DNA of 42,450 nt from the NCBI GenBank assembly GCA_945869695.1, contig CAMBPV010000016.1, positions 1 to 42,450 of the forward strand, read 5' to 3'. The stretch comes from Prosthecobacter debontii. GTDB lineage: Bacteria > Verrucomicrobiota > Verrucomicrobiia > Verrucomicrobiales > Verrucomicrobiaceae. Position 1 is the first letter of the stretch. The number at the start of each line of letters is the position of its first letter. The notes beneath the pieces were generated by a model, which searched no databases, was not told where the DNA came from, and saw only the letters and a program-made list of their open reading frames with translations. The translations under genes were made by a program, and so were the position numbers. Below are positions 9,246 to 17,579 of this stretch, in pieces.

Positions 9246-10118
9246 ATGAAGGCCGTTTTTGAAAAAGTACCCCAGCGGCAGTGGGAGTCCTTTCATTGTG
9301 AGGAGATCATAGGGCCTGACTACGGGACGCGTTGGCACTTCCATCCTGAGTTTCAATTAACCCTCGCGATTCGAAGCGAGGGGCATCGAATTGTGGGAGA
9401 TCACATTTCTCGTTTGTGTGACGGTGATCTAATTCTGGTGGGGTCAAATCTGCCTCATGTCTGGCATCAGGATAAAGCCAATGCCTCGTCTGGCTCGGGT
9501 GTTCACGCCATTGTGATTCGATTTCTTGACATCTTTTTAGGCAATGAATTTCTCGGTAAACCGGAGATGGAGGGGATGCGGAGGCTTCTGAGGAAAAGCA
9601 GTCGGGGGCTTCAGATCACGGGTAAGACAAGGGATTCGGTGGCTGAAAAGGTGGTGAACCTTGTGGGCTCCCATGGATTGGCAAGGGTGTTAGGCCTGCT
9701 TGACATTCTCTCGATATTGTCGGGCTCACGTGATTTGCGGTCGTTGGCGAGCGCCGGTTATGCCCCCATGCTCCGATCGGAGGATCAAGATCGCATGGAG
9801 CGGGTGTGTAACTTCATCCAAGATCATCTGACTGAAGAAATTTCACGAGTGGAACTGTCGAAGGTGGCCAGTTTGAGTGCCGGGGCCTTCAGTCGATTCT
9901 TCAGATCGCGGATGGGAAAGACAGTGCCGGAATATGTGAACGAACTGAGAATCGGACGAGCTTGCAAGCTCCTATCCGAGCAAAGACTCAACATAACCGA
10001 CATCGGGCTCGACTGTGGTTTTCACAACCTCGCCAACTTTAACCGGAGGTTCCGCGAGATCGTCGGCACAACGCCCCGGGACTACCGCAAAAAATTTGCC
10101 ACCGCCAGCGGGAACTGA
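9246..10118 (+). CDS. AraC-family transcriptional regulator
   Basis: The N-terminal part is a cupin-like sensor domain (GTRWHFHPEFQLTLAI, then GDLILVGSNLPHVWHQD). Its His-rich beta-barrel motif is typical of sugar- or metabolite-sensing AraC proteins. The C-terminal 100 residues carry the double HTH: ISRVELSKVASLSAGAFSRF (first) and ITDIGLDCGFHNLANFNRRF followed by GTTPRDYRK (second, the AraC signature). I place the start at ATG 9246 (290 residues). A TTG at 9228, immediately after the thioredoxin stop, would add six residues. In this family such regulators often sit near sugar-utilisation genes, but no obvious target adjoins here. The family is certain; the effector is unknown. Confidence 0.93.
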   Translation: MKAVFEKVPQRQWESFHCEEIIGPDYGTRWHFHPEFQLTLAIRSEGHRIVGDHISRLCDGDLILVGSNLPHVWHQDKANASSGSGVHAIVIRFLDIFLGNEFLGKPEMEGMRRLLRKSSRGLQITGKTRDSVAEKVVNLVGSHGLARVLGLLDILSILSGSRDLRSLASAGYAPMLRSEDQDRMERVCNFIQDHLTEEISRVELSKVASLSAGAFSRFFRSRMGKTVPEYVNELRIGRACKLLSEQRLNITDIGLDCGFHNLANFNRRFREIVGTTPRDYRKKFATASGN

Positions 10119-10149
10119 TCGGTGGTCGAAAGGGGGCATCAGTTGGATG

Positions 10150-10500
10150 CTAATACCCTTGATAGGGCTGTGCGCCAAAATTGGAACGGCTGTTGTAATA
10201 TGGCTGGCTGTAATAATAGGGCTGAGGCTGCCCGGGGCCGTAGTAGTTTTGTGATTGTTGTTGGCGTCTCATTTCCATGTTGCGCTGATCTTGGGCATTT
10301 CCAATGACGCCTCCTCCCACTGCGCCCGCTCCGGCCCCGATGGCGGCACCTTCGAGTCCCCGTCCACTTTGGTGTCCGATGATGCCGCCGACAGCGGCTC
10401 CGCCGAGCGCGCCCAGGACGGCTCCGGTTTGTGCGTTAGGTCCTGCTGCGCAGGAACTGAGACTGAGAAGTAGAGCAAGGATCGAGAGTTTTGATTTCAT
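10150..10500 (-). CDS. Glycine-zipper lipoprotein
   Basis: This is a 116-residue protein with a lipoprotein signal peptide (MKSKLSILALLLSLSSCAAG; lipobox LSSC, Cys17). Residues about 25-70 are a glycine-zipper region (GAVLGALGGAAVGGIIGHQS, GAAIGAGAGAVGGGVIGNA) that can form tightly packed helices in the outer membrane, as in Rickettsia 17 kDa or SlyB/OmpA-like lipoproteins. The tail is rich in Gln, Tyr, Pro and Asn and probably disordered. It converges with the AraC gene (31 bp between stops) and is divergent from the deacetylase operon. A role in envelope structure is likely; no specific function can be assigned. Confidence 0.85.
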   Translation of the reverse strand: MKSKLSILALLLSLSSCAAGPNAQTGAVLGALGGAAVGGIIGHQSGRGLEGAAIGAGAGAVGGGVIGNAQDQRNMEMRRQQQSQNYYGPGQPQPYYYSQPYYNSRSNFGAQPYQGY

Positions 10501-10713
10501 GGTTGTGCACTTTGGGTACGACTGTTTAGACCGAATCGAAACAGCAAAGATTCAAATGCGATTTTTCCAGGTGAATTGTTGAAATTTTGGTTCGGTGGTG
10601 GGTGGAAAGACCGCGAACCGTGATGGGGGCAAGTGCTTCCAGTTAGCCCAATCCGTTGATGATGAGGAAAAAGTCTCGATATTTCCTGAGTCAATAATCA
10701 TAGAAGAGAAAAG

Positions 10714-10766
10714 AATCATAAATGATTTGCATATATGACCATAACAGTCATAATTTAAAAATTATG
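10714..10766. promoter_or_regulatory. AT-rich twin palindromes before the deacetylase operon
   Basis: The AT-rich gap between the lipoprotein and the deacetylase holds two perfect inverted repeats with the same layout. AATCAT-AA-ATGATT lies at 10714-10727. CATAATTT-AA-AAATTATG lies at 10749-10766, the last three bases being the proposed ATG. Their centres are about 37 bp apart. A shorter repeat (ATGAC...GTCAT, 10735-10751) lies between. This looks like an operator for a dimeric repressor, but the regulator is unknown and AT-rich DNA yields palindromes easily. Confidence 0.35.
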
Positions 10767-11768
10767 GTTTCAAGCGTTTCGTTGACTCAATCCAATTATT
10801 TTCCCTCCGCTCGTTGCGCAAGCGTATCCGTGGACCTCGACAATGAGTGGGCTTACCTGAAAACTCAGGGACGAGAAGAGTGGAAGAGTTTCCCTGGATA
10901 TCTCCCGACGGTGGTTCCCCGAATTTTGGAACTCCTGAGGGCAATGGACCAAAAGATCACCTTTTTCGTTGTCGGTAGGGATGCCCTTTCGAGCGAAAAC
11001 AGCGATGCGCTCAGTGCCATAGCCAGAACTGGGCACGAGGTTGGAAACCACTCATTCTTGCATGAACCTTGGCTTCACTTGTATGACCAGAAGGAGTTAG
11101 ATCGCGACTTTGATCAGAGCGAAGCAGCTATTGAACATGCGACTGGTTCCCGCCCCTTGGGTTTTCGTGGGCCTGGCTTTAGCACATCTGCCGCCGTCCG
11201 GGGTCTGCTGAGGCATCGGGGATACCAATATGATTCCTCCATGTTTCCAACGGTCATGGGGCCTGTGGCAAGAACCTACTTCATGCTGCGCTCCAACTTG
11301 TCCCCGGAGGAAAAGAAGAAGCGGTCCGGTTTATATGGCGGATTCTCCGATGCGATCCGAACGCTGCATCCCTATGAGATCGAGCCCGGGCTGATGGAGG
11401 TGCCAGTAACCACGATGCCGCTGACGAGGCTTCCTGTTCACTTGAGTTATCTGCTTTTCTTGGCGCAGTATTCCGATGGTCTGGCGCGCCTCTATTGGCG
11501 GACGGCTGTGACTCTTTGCCGGATCCAAGGAGTTGCCCCCACGCTTTTATTGCATCCGACGGACTTCCTCGATTCGAGCGATGTGCCGAGGATGGATTTC
11601 TTCCCCGCCATGGGAATTCCCGCAGCGAGGAAGATCGCTCTTGTCCGCTTCGCGATCAGCCAACTCCAGAAGCACTGGACCACGGGCACGGTGGCTGCAC
11701 ATGCCCGCGCCTCTGTTCCCTCACGTTCTCATTCACTCAAAACTCAACTCATCGATACCAACCTATGA
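10764..11768 (+). CDS. Polysaccharide deacetylase (NodB-like)
   Basis: This is a 334-residue CE4-type deacetylase. It has the first Asp motif (ASVSVDLDNEW), the zinc-binding HxxxH (GHEVGNHSFLHEP), RPLGFRGPGFS (the arginine motif) and a late LLLHPTDFLD histidine motif. It removes acetyl (or formyl) groups from N-acetyl sugars of a polysaccharide or lipid-linked glycan. No signal peptide is visible, so it probably acts in the cytoplasm on a precursor, as ArnD-like or lipid-sugar deacetylases do. I chose ATG 10764; an upstream ATG at 10722 would add 14 unlikely residues across the palindromes. The stop overlaps the next ATG (ATGA, 11765-11768), indicating translational coupling to the GT2 gene. 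Confidence 0.9.
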   Translation: MVSSVSLTQSNYFPSARCASVSVDLDNEWAYLKTQGREEWKSFPGYLPTVVPRILELLRAMDQKITFFVVGRDALSSENSDALSAIARTGHEVGNHSFLHEPWLHLYDQKELDRDFDQSEAAIEHATGSRPLGFRGPGFSTSAAVRGLLRHRGYQYDSSMFPTVMGPVARTYFMLRSNLSPEEKKKRSGLYGGFSDAIRTLHPYEIEPGLMEVPVTTMPLTRLPVHLSYLLFLAQYSDGLARLYWRTAVTLCRIQGVAPTLLLHPTDFLDSSDVPRMDFFPAMGIPAARKIALVRFAISQLQKHWTTGTVAAHARASVPSRSHSLKTQLIDTNL

Positions 11769-12631
11769 AAACCAAAGACACCATCAAAAACGTGGCAGTC
11801 GTGCTGCCTGCCTACAACGAGGAAAAAGATTTGCCAGCTTTGCTCGCACGTCTCCGGGAGACGCTCTCGAATCAACCTTTCGGCTATCGTGTCATTATCG
11901 TGGATGATGGATCGAAGGATCGGACGGCTGAAATCGCCACAGAAGCAGCCAAAACGATGCCGGTCCATCTTGTGCGTCACGGGGTGAATAGAGGTCTTGG
12001 ATGTGCAATTCAAACAGGGCTTTCAGAGGCGGTGAATCACGGCGATCTGATCGTTTCCATGGATGCTGATAACTCGCATGATCCGATCTACATCGCCGAC
12101 ATGGTGAATCACATGAATACTCATGACACGGGATTCGTGATCGCATCTCGATTCCAGAAAGGGAGTGTGGTCAAAGGAGTGCCGTTCATTCGCCAAGGTA
12201 TGAGTTGGGGTTGTTACCTTTTCATGAAGAGCATCGTGCCTTACAAAAACGTGCGCGATTACTCGACGGGATTTCGCGGTTACCGCGCTACCGTTCTTCA
12301 GAAATTGATCCAACGATATGGCGGCAAGCTCGTCGAAGAATCGGGTTTCGTTTGCATGCTTGAAGTGCTTTTGAAGCTTCGAGCCATCGGTGCCAAGGCG
12401 GCCGAGATTCCCTACACTTTGCGTTACGATCTGAAAGAGGGCGTCAGCAAAATGAGAATCTTGAGGACGATTCGACGCTACTTCTCCGTGGTGAATCGTT
12501 ATCGGAATGCATTGCCACCCAAGAGCCCAGTGGCGGCAACGGGTCGTCCGATCCCTGTGCCGGCAGTGCAGCGGGTGGTGGTCAGACTGGATAGCGGTGG
12601 CACTCAACCCCAAAGCACCGAGGCATCATGA
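11765..12631 (+). CDS. GT2 glycosyltransferase (dolichyl-phosphate-mannose-synthase-like)
   Basis: This is a 288-residue GT-A enzyme. Motifs are VVLPAYNEEKDLPALL (nucleotide binding), VIIVDDGSKDRTAEI and the DxD-type IVSMDADNSHDP, followed by ASRFQKGS and DYSTGFRGYRATVLQ, as in DPM1/GtrB-like enzymes. There is no C-terminal transmembrane helix, so it is of the soluble DPM1 type. It probably transfers a sugar to a polyprenyl phosphate or a lipid acceptor. The start is fixed by the ATGA overlap with the deacetylase, and the end overlaps the FAD oxidoreductase (ATGA, 12628-12631). The tight coupling says all three work on one glycan; the sugar is unknown. Confidence 0.92.
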   Translation: MKTKDTIKNVAVVLPAYNEEKDLPALLARLRETLSNQPFGYRVIIVDDGSKDRTAEIATEAAKTMPVHLVRHGVNRGLGCAIQTGLSEAVNHGDLIVSMDADNSHDPIYIADMVNHMNTHDTGFVIASRFQKGSVVKGVPFIRQGMSWGCYLFMKSIVPYKNVRDYSTGFRGYRATVLQKLIQRYGGKLVEESGFVCMLEVLLKLRAIGAKAAEIPYTLRYDLKEGVSKMRILRTIRRYFSVVNRYRNALPPKSPVAATGRPIPVPAVQRVVVRLDSGGTQPQSTEAS

Positions 12632-13974
12632 ACCAGAAATCGCGTGACATCGCCGTGATTGGGGCGGGTATCTCAGGGCTCACCATGGCCCTCAGACTGG
12701 CGGATCAGGGGCATCGTGTGACCGTTATTGAAGGATCGGATCAACTCGGTGGTCTCGGCACCTTCTTTGAGCACGACGGGCGCACGTTTGAAAAGTTCTA
12801 CCACTGCATGTTGCCGAGCGATGGGCCGCTGCTGGCGCTTATGGAGGACCTGGGTCTCACGGATCAGATCTACTGGAAGCCGTCATCCTTTGCCTATGCC
12901 AACCAAGGTGAAATTTTCCCGCTGAACACGCCCATGGATCTTCTGCGATTCAAGCCTCTTTCATTCCTTGAGCGCCTTCGGGTGGGATTCACTGGAGCGT
13001 ATGGGCGCGTGGCATCCGATGAGGGGCTGGATCAAATGACCACGGCTGAGTGGCTCGGGAGATTGTCGGGGAAAAGTGCGTTTGCCAAGTTTTGGCAACC
13101 CATGCTTGAAGCCAAGTTTGGCGACCGTTACGCGGACGTGCCTGCGCTCTGGTTTTGGACGCGATTCAATCGGGAAAAAGGTGAGAGAAAAGGAGAAGTG
13201 AAAGGATATGTCCGTGGCGGATACAAATGCATCACGGAACAGTTTGTCCGCGCTTTTGCTGCGCGGGGAGTCATTCTGCGGATGAGCACTCCGGTAAGCA
13301 GAGTCGATTTGAACTATGATGAGAATCCCATTGTGGAAACAGATCGTGGAGAAGAAGTGTTCGACCAAATCGTGGTCACACTTCCATGGCCGGGATTCTC
13401 AAAGACGGCCGGAGAAAACCTGCGGGCTGAGGCTAAGGGGATCGATTGGAGCATCGACTTTGTGGGTGTCATTAACTGCCTTTATTTCCTGAAGCGGCCT
13501 TTGACTCCGCACTATTGGGTTGCGACATCGGAGCCCGAGTTTCCCTTTGATGGCGTCATCGAGACATCAACGCTGACGGATGAGTCGGACAGAGGTGAGG
13601 GACGTCACGTCGTTTACCTCACGAAATACATGCACCGATCCGACGCTCGGTTCACGATTTCCGATGAGGAGATTGGCAGGGATTGGTTGGCGGGTTTGAA
13701 GAGGCAGTTTCCGGATCTTCAGGATGATGAAATCGAGGCTAGATACATTTTTCGAGCGCCCTTTGTTGAGCCGATTTACACCAAAGGCTTTCTGAGTCGC
13801 AAGCCGCCAGAAGTGTTGGTGGCTGGGAAAATTTATCTCGCTACAACGACACAGGTGTATCCGACCGTCACTTCGTGGAATGGAAGCGTCATTCAAGCCA
13901 ATCGCACCCTTGCGGCCATGGCTGACGATGTCGTGAATACACCAACCAGAGAGATGGCGAGCACCGCGATTTAG
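12628..13974 (+). CDS. FAD-dependent oxidoreductase (amine-oxidase / protoporphyrinogen-oxidase fold)
   Basis: This is a 448-residue flavoprotein. The N-terminus has the Rossmann dinucleotide motif VIGAGISGLTMALRLADQGH (residues 10-29), then VTVIEGSDQLGGLGTFFE. A C-terminal stretch (VYPTVTSWNGSVIQANRTLA) fits the second FAD contact. Members of this family in polysaccharide clusters are annotated as protoporphyrinogen-oxidase- or UDP-galactopyranose-mutase-like. Here it is coupled to a GT2 and a deacetylase, so oxidation or isomerisation of a lipid- or nucleotide-linked sugar is a reasonable inference. A true HemY role is unlikely from context. It is the last gene of the trio; the stop lies 6 bp from the convergent batA stop, with no clear hairpin between. 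Confidence 0.85.
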   Translation: MNQKSRDIAVIGAGISGLTMALRLADQGHRVTVIEGSDQLGGLGTFFEHDGRTFEKFYHCMLPSDGPLLALMEDLGLTDQIYWKPSSFAYANQGEIFPLNTPMDLLRFKPLSFLERLRVGFTGAYGRVASDEGLDQMTTAEWLGRLSGKSAFAKFWQPMLEAKFGDRYADVPALWFWTRFNREKGERKGEVKGYVRGGYKCITEQFVRAFAARGVILRMSTPVSRVDLNYDENPIVETDRGEEVFDQIVVTLPWPGFSKTAGENLRAEAKGIDWSIDFVGVINCLYFLKRPLTPHYWVATSEPEFPFDGVIETSTLTDESDRGEGRHVVYLTKYMHRSDARFTISDEEIGRDWLAGLKRQFPDLQDDEIEARYIFRAPFVEPIYTKGFLSRKPPEVLVAGKIYLATTTQVYPTVTSWNGSVIQANRTLAAMADDVVNTPTREMASTAI

Positions 13975-13980
13975 ACCGGA

Positions 13981-15006
13981 TCAAGACGCTGCCGCCATCG
14001 GCGTGCGTCGGAAGAAGGTTTGATTCAGAGCCAGACTGATCAGAAGCAATGCAACAGCGAGACCGAGGGGCCAAAAGAAAAGATCCTCGGTTTCGATGAT
14101 GTTTTTCTTTTTGATCTCGGATTTCTCGAGTTGGTCGATTGTTTTGAAAATATCGGCTAAGGCCTCGAGGTCTTGAGCGCGGTAGTAGGCACCCTTTCCG
14201 ATGCTGGCCACATCTTGAAGAGTTCCCTCGTCAAACTCTTGGCGGCCCGAGGTGATGATGCGACCGTCCTTTAAGGGAATCATGTGCACGCCTGGTGTGC
14301 CGATTGAAATGGCGTAAACGCGAATGCCCAGAGTTGCGGCGAGTTTGGCGGCGTCTTGCGGACTGAGTTTGCCTGAATTGTTGGCGCCATCTGTCAGTGC
14401 AATGAGAACTTTGCTCGGCACCTTTTGTTGATCGAGTCGACGTGCGGCCGCGGCGACCCCAGAGCCAATGGCGGTCCCATCCTCCATCACGCCTGTTTGC
14501 ACGCGCTCAATATTTGTCTCCAGCCAATCGTGATCCAGCGTGAGTGGGCAAGGGTAGTAGGGAGCACCCGCAAAAGCCACGATTCCAATTCGGTCATTTT
14601 TTCTTCCGCGGATGAAGTCCCGCATCACACGCTTGGCGGCAGTTAGGCGATTGACGGGCTTTCCACTGATGTAAAAGTCCTCAATCAGCATGGAGAGTGA
14701 CACGTCAACCGTCAGGGCGATCGCGATGCCCTCAGTCTTGATTTCATCGAATGACTTCACGCGTTGGGGACGAGCAAGAGCGACAATGGCCGAAGCGAGA
14801 CTGGCGAGAACGAGACCCAGGAAAAAACGCCTCGAAGCTGAACGACTGCGAGTGCCAAGATCCCGCACCAGAGACATGGCAGGGAAGACAATCGAGGGAG
14901 CCTGACCGGGTTTTCCTCGCAGCCATGCCATCAAGGGAAGGAGGAGAAGCAAGAGCAGCCATGCGGGGTCTGCAAAATGGATATCCGTCAGGAACGGGAT
15001 CTTCAT
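13981..15006 (-). CDS. batA: BatA-like von Willebrand factor A membrane protein
   Basis: This is a 341-residue protein. It has an N-terminal 'Bat' hydrophobic pair (DPAWLLLLLLLPLMAWLRG, then FFLGLVLASLASAIVALARP), a vWA domain with a complete MIDAS (ALTVDVSLSM near residue 100, the conserved Thr region DGTAIGSGV, and ALTDGANNSG), and a C-terminal transmembrane helix (LFFWPLGLAVALLLISLALN). This is the arrangement of Bacteroides BatA/BatB proteins, with the vWA domain in the periplasm between two membrane anchors. It probably assembles with the upstream MoxR ATPase and DUF58 protein in a metal-dependent chaperone-like complex. It overlaps the DUF4381 gene by 4 bp. No batB, batC or batD gene follows. 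Confidence 0.9.
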   Translation of the reverse strand: MKIPFLTDIHFADPAWLLLLLLLPLMAWLRGKPGQAPSIVFPAMSLVRDLGTRSRSASRRFFLGLVLASLASAIVALARPQRVKSFDEIKTEGIAIALTVDVSLSMLIEDFYISGKPVNRLTAAKRVMRDFIRGRKNDRIGIVAFAGAPYYPCPLTLDHDWLETNIERVQTGVMEDGTAIGSGVAAAARRLDQQKVPSKVLIALTDGANNSGKLSPQDAAKLAATLGIRVYAISIGTPGVHMIPLKDGRIITSGRQEFDEGTLQDVASIGKGAYYRAQDLEALADIFKTIDQLEKSEIKKKNIIETEDLFFWPLGLAVALLLISLALNQTFFRRTPMAAAS

Positions 15007-15569
15007 GGCCTCTCCTCCTCCAGTTTGCTGATGGCCGTCTCGATCAGAGAGGTCGCCTGAGCTGCGGTGGCGGGTAGGGGTGCAAATGCAATCTCATCAT
15101 AAATGGGAGCGAGTGGACCAAATCGTTGTTTCCAAGCTCCTCTCACGTCTGTGGAACTCTGACCGTCGAACAACTCGGGAGTGGTGAGGAAGGGGGCCGG
15201 CACCCCGTAGCGCTCAAAAAAATAAGAGCGGAGAATCTCAGATACAAGATGGCTCGCCTCCGGGGGCGGGAGTTCTCCGACTCGGTTCTTGAGATCATTC
15301 AGTGCGCGGAGAGCTTTCCTGAGGGGCACAATCGGCATTGGCATGGCGACCGATTTGGGCCTGAAAAGTAACCAGACCACGAGGGCGATGAGAGCTAGTG
15401 TCAGCAGGATGGCTGCAAGGGTAAAACCGAAAGGGAGCCCAGGAGGTAGCTCAACAGGGGGTGGAAAATCAGGGTTCGGAAGAGGCACTGGATCAGGCGC
15501 ACCTTTTTGGCCGGGAATCTGAGCCAAGGAAGTGGCGAGGGGAGTCACAAATGCGTCGAAGGAAATCAT
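15003..15569 (-). CDS. DUF4381-like single-pass membrane protein
   Basis: This is a 188-residue protein. A short N-terminal periplasmic part ends in a Pro-rich stretch (PDPVPLPNPDFPPPVELPPG), followed by one strong membrane segment (FTLAAILLTLALIALVVWLLF, about residues 48-68) and a cytoplasmic alpha-helical part. It contains LNDLKNRVGELPPPEASHLV and FFERYGVPAPFLTTPELF, as in DUF4381 proteins of MoxR-vWA operons. The function of DUF4381 is not known; its constant place between DUF58 and vWA genes suggests a structural subunit. It starts 3 bp after the DUF58 stop and overlaps batA by 4 bp, so the operon is tightly coupled. The family call rests on size, topology and context. Confidence 0.78.
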   Translation of the reverse strand: MISFDAFVTPLATSLAQIPGQKGAPDPVPLPNPDFPPPVELPPGLPFGFTLAAILLTLALIALVVWLLFRPKSVAMPMPIVPLRKALRALNDLKNRVGELPPPEASHLVSEILRSYFFERYGVPAPFLTTPELFDGQSSTDVRGAWKQRFGPLAPIYDEIAFAPLPATAAQATSLIETAISKLEEERP

Positions 15570-15572
15570 GGC

Positions 15573-16481
15573 CTACCTTTTTCTCCTTTTTCGAGATCTG
15601 AAGTAGCTTTTCAATGCAGGGACGTAGTCCTGATCCGTCTGCACGCTGATGCGCTCGACTGCGTTTTTTCTGAACACACTTTCTAAATTCAGTTGCTGCG
15701 CAGATGAGCGCTCAGCGAAGGCGCGGCGAACATTGGGGTCGGATGTATTGAGCACGAGTTGCTCCCCGCTCTCCGGATCCTCAAAGCAGACTCTACCTGC
15801 GTCTGGAAGTATCAGTTCTTTAGGATCTAAAATGTGAACGGCTACGACGTCATGTTTCGAGGCCACGGAGCGCAGCGACTTTTCCCAGCGTGAATCCGGT
15901 GTCATGAAGTCAGAAACAACGATGACCAGAGCCCGATGAGCAATGCGTTCCTGGGCGAGATCCAGGGCTGGAGTGATGTCGGTGCGATTACTCTTGGGCA
16001 CCAGGCTGAGGATGTCGCGCAACATTCGCAGCGCGTGGGAAGAGCCTTTTCGAGCGGGCAGATACTGCTCGACCTGATCCGAGAAAAGAATGAGGCCGAC
16101 TTTGTCCTGATTCTGGACGGCACTGAAAGCAAAAACGGCAGCTAATTCTGCGGCCCGCTCGCGCTTGCTATCTTCTGAGCTTCCGTATTCGCCTGAGCCG
16201 CTGACATCGACCAATAACATCACCGTGAGCTCGCGTTCCTCGATGTACTTGCGCACAAAGGGCTCATTCATTCGAGCCGTGACATTCCAATCCATAAATC
16301 GAACATCGTCACCCGCCTGATACTCTCGAAAGTCATCAAACTCAATGCCCTGGCCTTTGAATCGCGAGTGATATTGGCCCCCGAGGGTTTCCTTCACCAT
16401 TCCGCGCGTGATCAGTTCGATCCTTCTCACGCGCTTCATGATGCGCGTGAGTTTCTCGTCAGTATCGGAGGTGGCTGGCAT
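15573..16481 (-). CDS. DUF58 domain protein
   Basis: This is a 302-residue DUF58 protein. The diagnostic stretch is present: GIEFDDFREYQAGDDVRFMD followed by WNVTARMNEPFVRKYIEERE. A vWA-like MIDAS core follows (MLLVDVSGSGEYGS, then ALVIVVSDFMTPDS). No membrane segment is seen, so it is probably cytosolic, acting with the MoxR ATPase encoded just upstream (31 bp gap). In characterised systems MoxR-DUF58-vWA sets help mature or insert cofactors and metals into enzymes or respond to envelope stress; the client here is unknown. The C-terminus is very basic (SYFRSRKRRKR). Confidence 0.92.
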   Translation of the reverse strand: MPATSDTDEKLTRIMKRVRRIELITRGMVKETLGGQYHSRFKGQGIEFDDFREYQAGDDVRFMDWNVTARMNEPFVRKYIEERELTVMLLVDVSGSGEYGSSEDSKRERAAELAAVFAFSAVQNQDKVGLILFSDQVEQYLPARKGSSHALRMLRDILSLVPKSNRTDITPALDLAQERIAHRALVIVVSDFMTPDSRWEKSLRSVASKHDVVAVHILDPKELILPDAGRVCFEDPESGEQLVLNTSDPNVRRAFAERSSAQQLNLESVFRKNAVERISVQTDQDYVPALKSYFRSRKRRKR

Positions 16482-16511
16482 GGCGGCTCAGTTTGTCGGA
16501 AGTCAGCGACA

Positions 16512-17519
16512 CTAAGGCACTGGAACTTTATCGAGAAGCTGCTGCACCACGTCGTCGCTAGTCACGCCTTCCGCTTCCGCTTCGTAGGAAAGCAGAATGC
16601 GGTGGCGGAGAATATCGGGGGCGAGGCTCTTCACGTCTTGGGGAGTGACGTAATTACGACCATCGAGGAAAGCGATGGCGCGTGCCGCGAGAGCGAGATT
16701 GATGGTTCCACGAGGTGAGGCTCCGCAGCGGATGAGGAGCTTCAAGTGGGGCGCGAGTGAATCCGGGTAACGTGAGGCGTGAATGAGAGAAACAATGTAG
16801 TCACGGATTTTGTCATCCATGTAAACCGAGTTCACGACACCGCGACTCGCAATGATGTCGGGTAAATCAATCACGGGATTCACATCGAGCTTTGGCATGG
16901 ATGTGGCCATGGCATCGAGCACTCGGCGCTCTTCCGCAGGGGTGGGGTAAACGACCCGCACTTTCAGAAGGAAACGGTCAAGCTGAGCTTCGGGGAGTGT
17001 GTAGGTGCCTTCTTGGTCGATGGGGTTTTGCGTGGCGAGAACCAAGAAGGGGTCGGGTAATTTATAGGTGTTCTCGCCGATGGTCACCTGACGCTCCTGC
17101 ATCGCTTCGAGCAATGCGCTCTGCACCTTCGCGGGAGCGCGGTTGATTTCGTCTGCCAGAACGAGGTTGGCAAAAATGGGTCCGAGCCGCGGACTGAAGG
17201 TGCCATCTCGAGGGTGATAGACCATCGTTCCGATCACGTCTGCTGGCAGCAAATCAGGGGTGAACTGGATGCGCTGAAACTTGGCATGGAGAGAGGCACT
17301 CAGGGTGCGAACGGCCAGTGTCTTAGCAAGACCCGGCACACCTTCGAGTAGAACGTGCCCGTTGGTCAACAGGGCGACGAGCAGCCGGTCAACGAGGTCA
17401 GCTTGCCCCACAAGCACTCGCGCAATTTCGTTTCGCAGAGGTTTTACCCACGCTGAAGATTGAGCGATGAGTTCCTTATCAGGAATCTTGCTGGCGGACG
17501 AAGGGGCGTTTTCGGACAT
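16512..17519 (-). CDS. MoxR-family AAA+ ATPase
   Basis: This is a 335-residue AAA+ protein of the MoxR clade. It has Walker A GVPGLAKT (about residues 60-67), the pre-sensor region RIQFTPDLLPADVIG, Walker B LVLADEINRAPAKVQSALLE, ERQVTIG, sensor 1 LATQNPIDQEGTYTLPEAQL and sensor 2 region GASPRGTINLALAARA. It is expected to form hexamers and remodel or chaperone a protein client together with the vWA-containing DUF58 and BatA proteins downstream. It is the first gene of the minus-strand operon moxR-DUF58-DUF4381-batA. The promoter should lie in 17520-17579, a short gap before the end of the DUF1080 gene. Confidence 0.95.
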   Translation of the reverse strand: MSENAPSSASKIPDKELIAQSSAWVKPLRNEIARVLVGQADLVDRLLVALLTNGHVLLEGVPGLAKTLAVRTLSASLHAKFQRIQFTPDLLPADVIGTMVYHPRDGTFSPRLGPIFANLVLADEINRAPAKVQSALLEAMQERQVTIGENTYKLPDPFLVLATQNPIDQEGTYTLPEAQLDRFLLKVRVVYPTPAEERRVLDAMATSMPKLDVNPVIDLPDIIASRGVVNSVYMDDKIRDYIVSLIHASRYPDSLAPHLKLLIRCGASPRGTINLALAARAIAFLDGRNYVTPQDVKSLAPDILRHRILLSYEAEAEGVTSDDVVQQLLDKVPVP

Positions 17520-17579
17520 GAGACGTGAACACTAAGGGTGCTGAGATTGAAAGGCAAATGCCGGGGCGAGTTTGTGCCG

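Noticed and set aside
11495-11764. In-frame extension upstream of the GT2 start.
   Set aside because: It lies inside the deacetylase gene in another frame; the ATGA junction at 11765 gives the natural start and the family's N-terminus.
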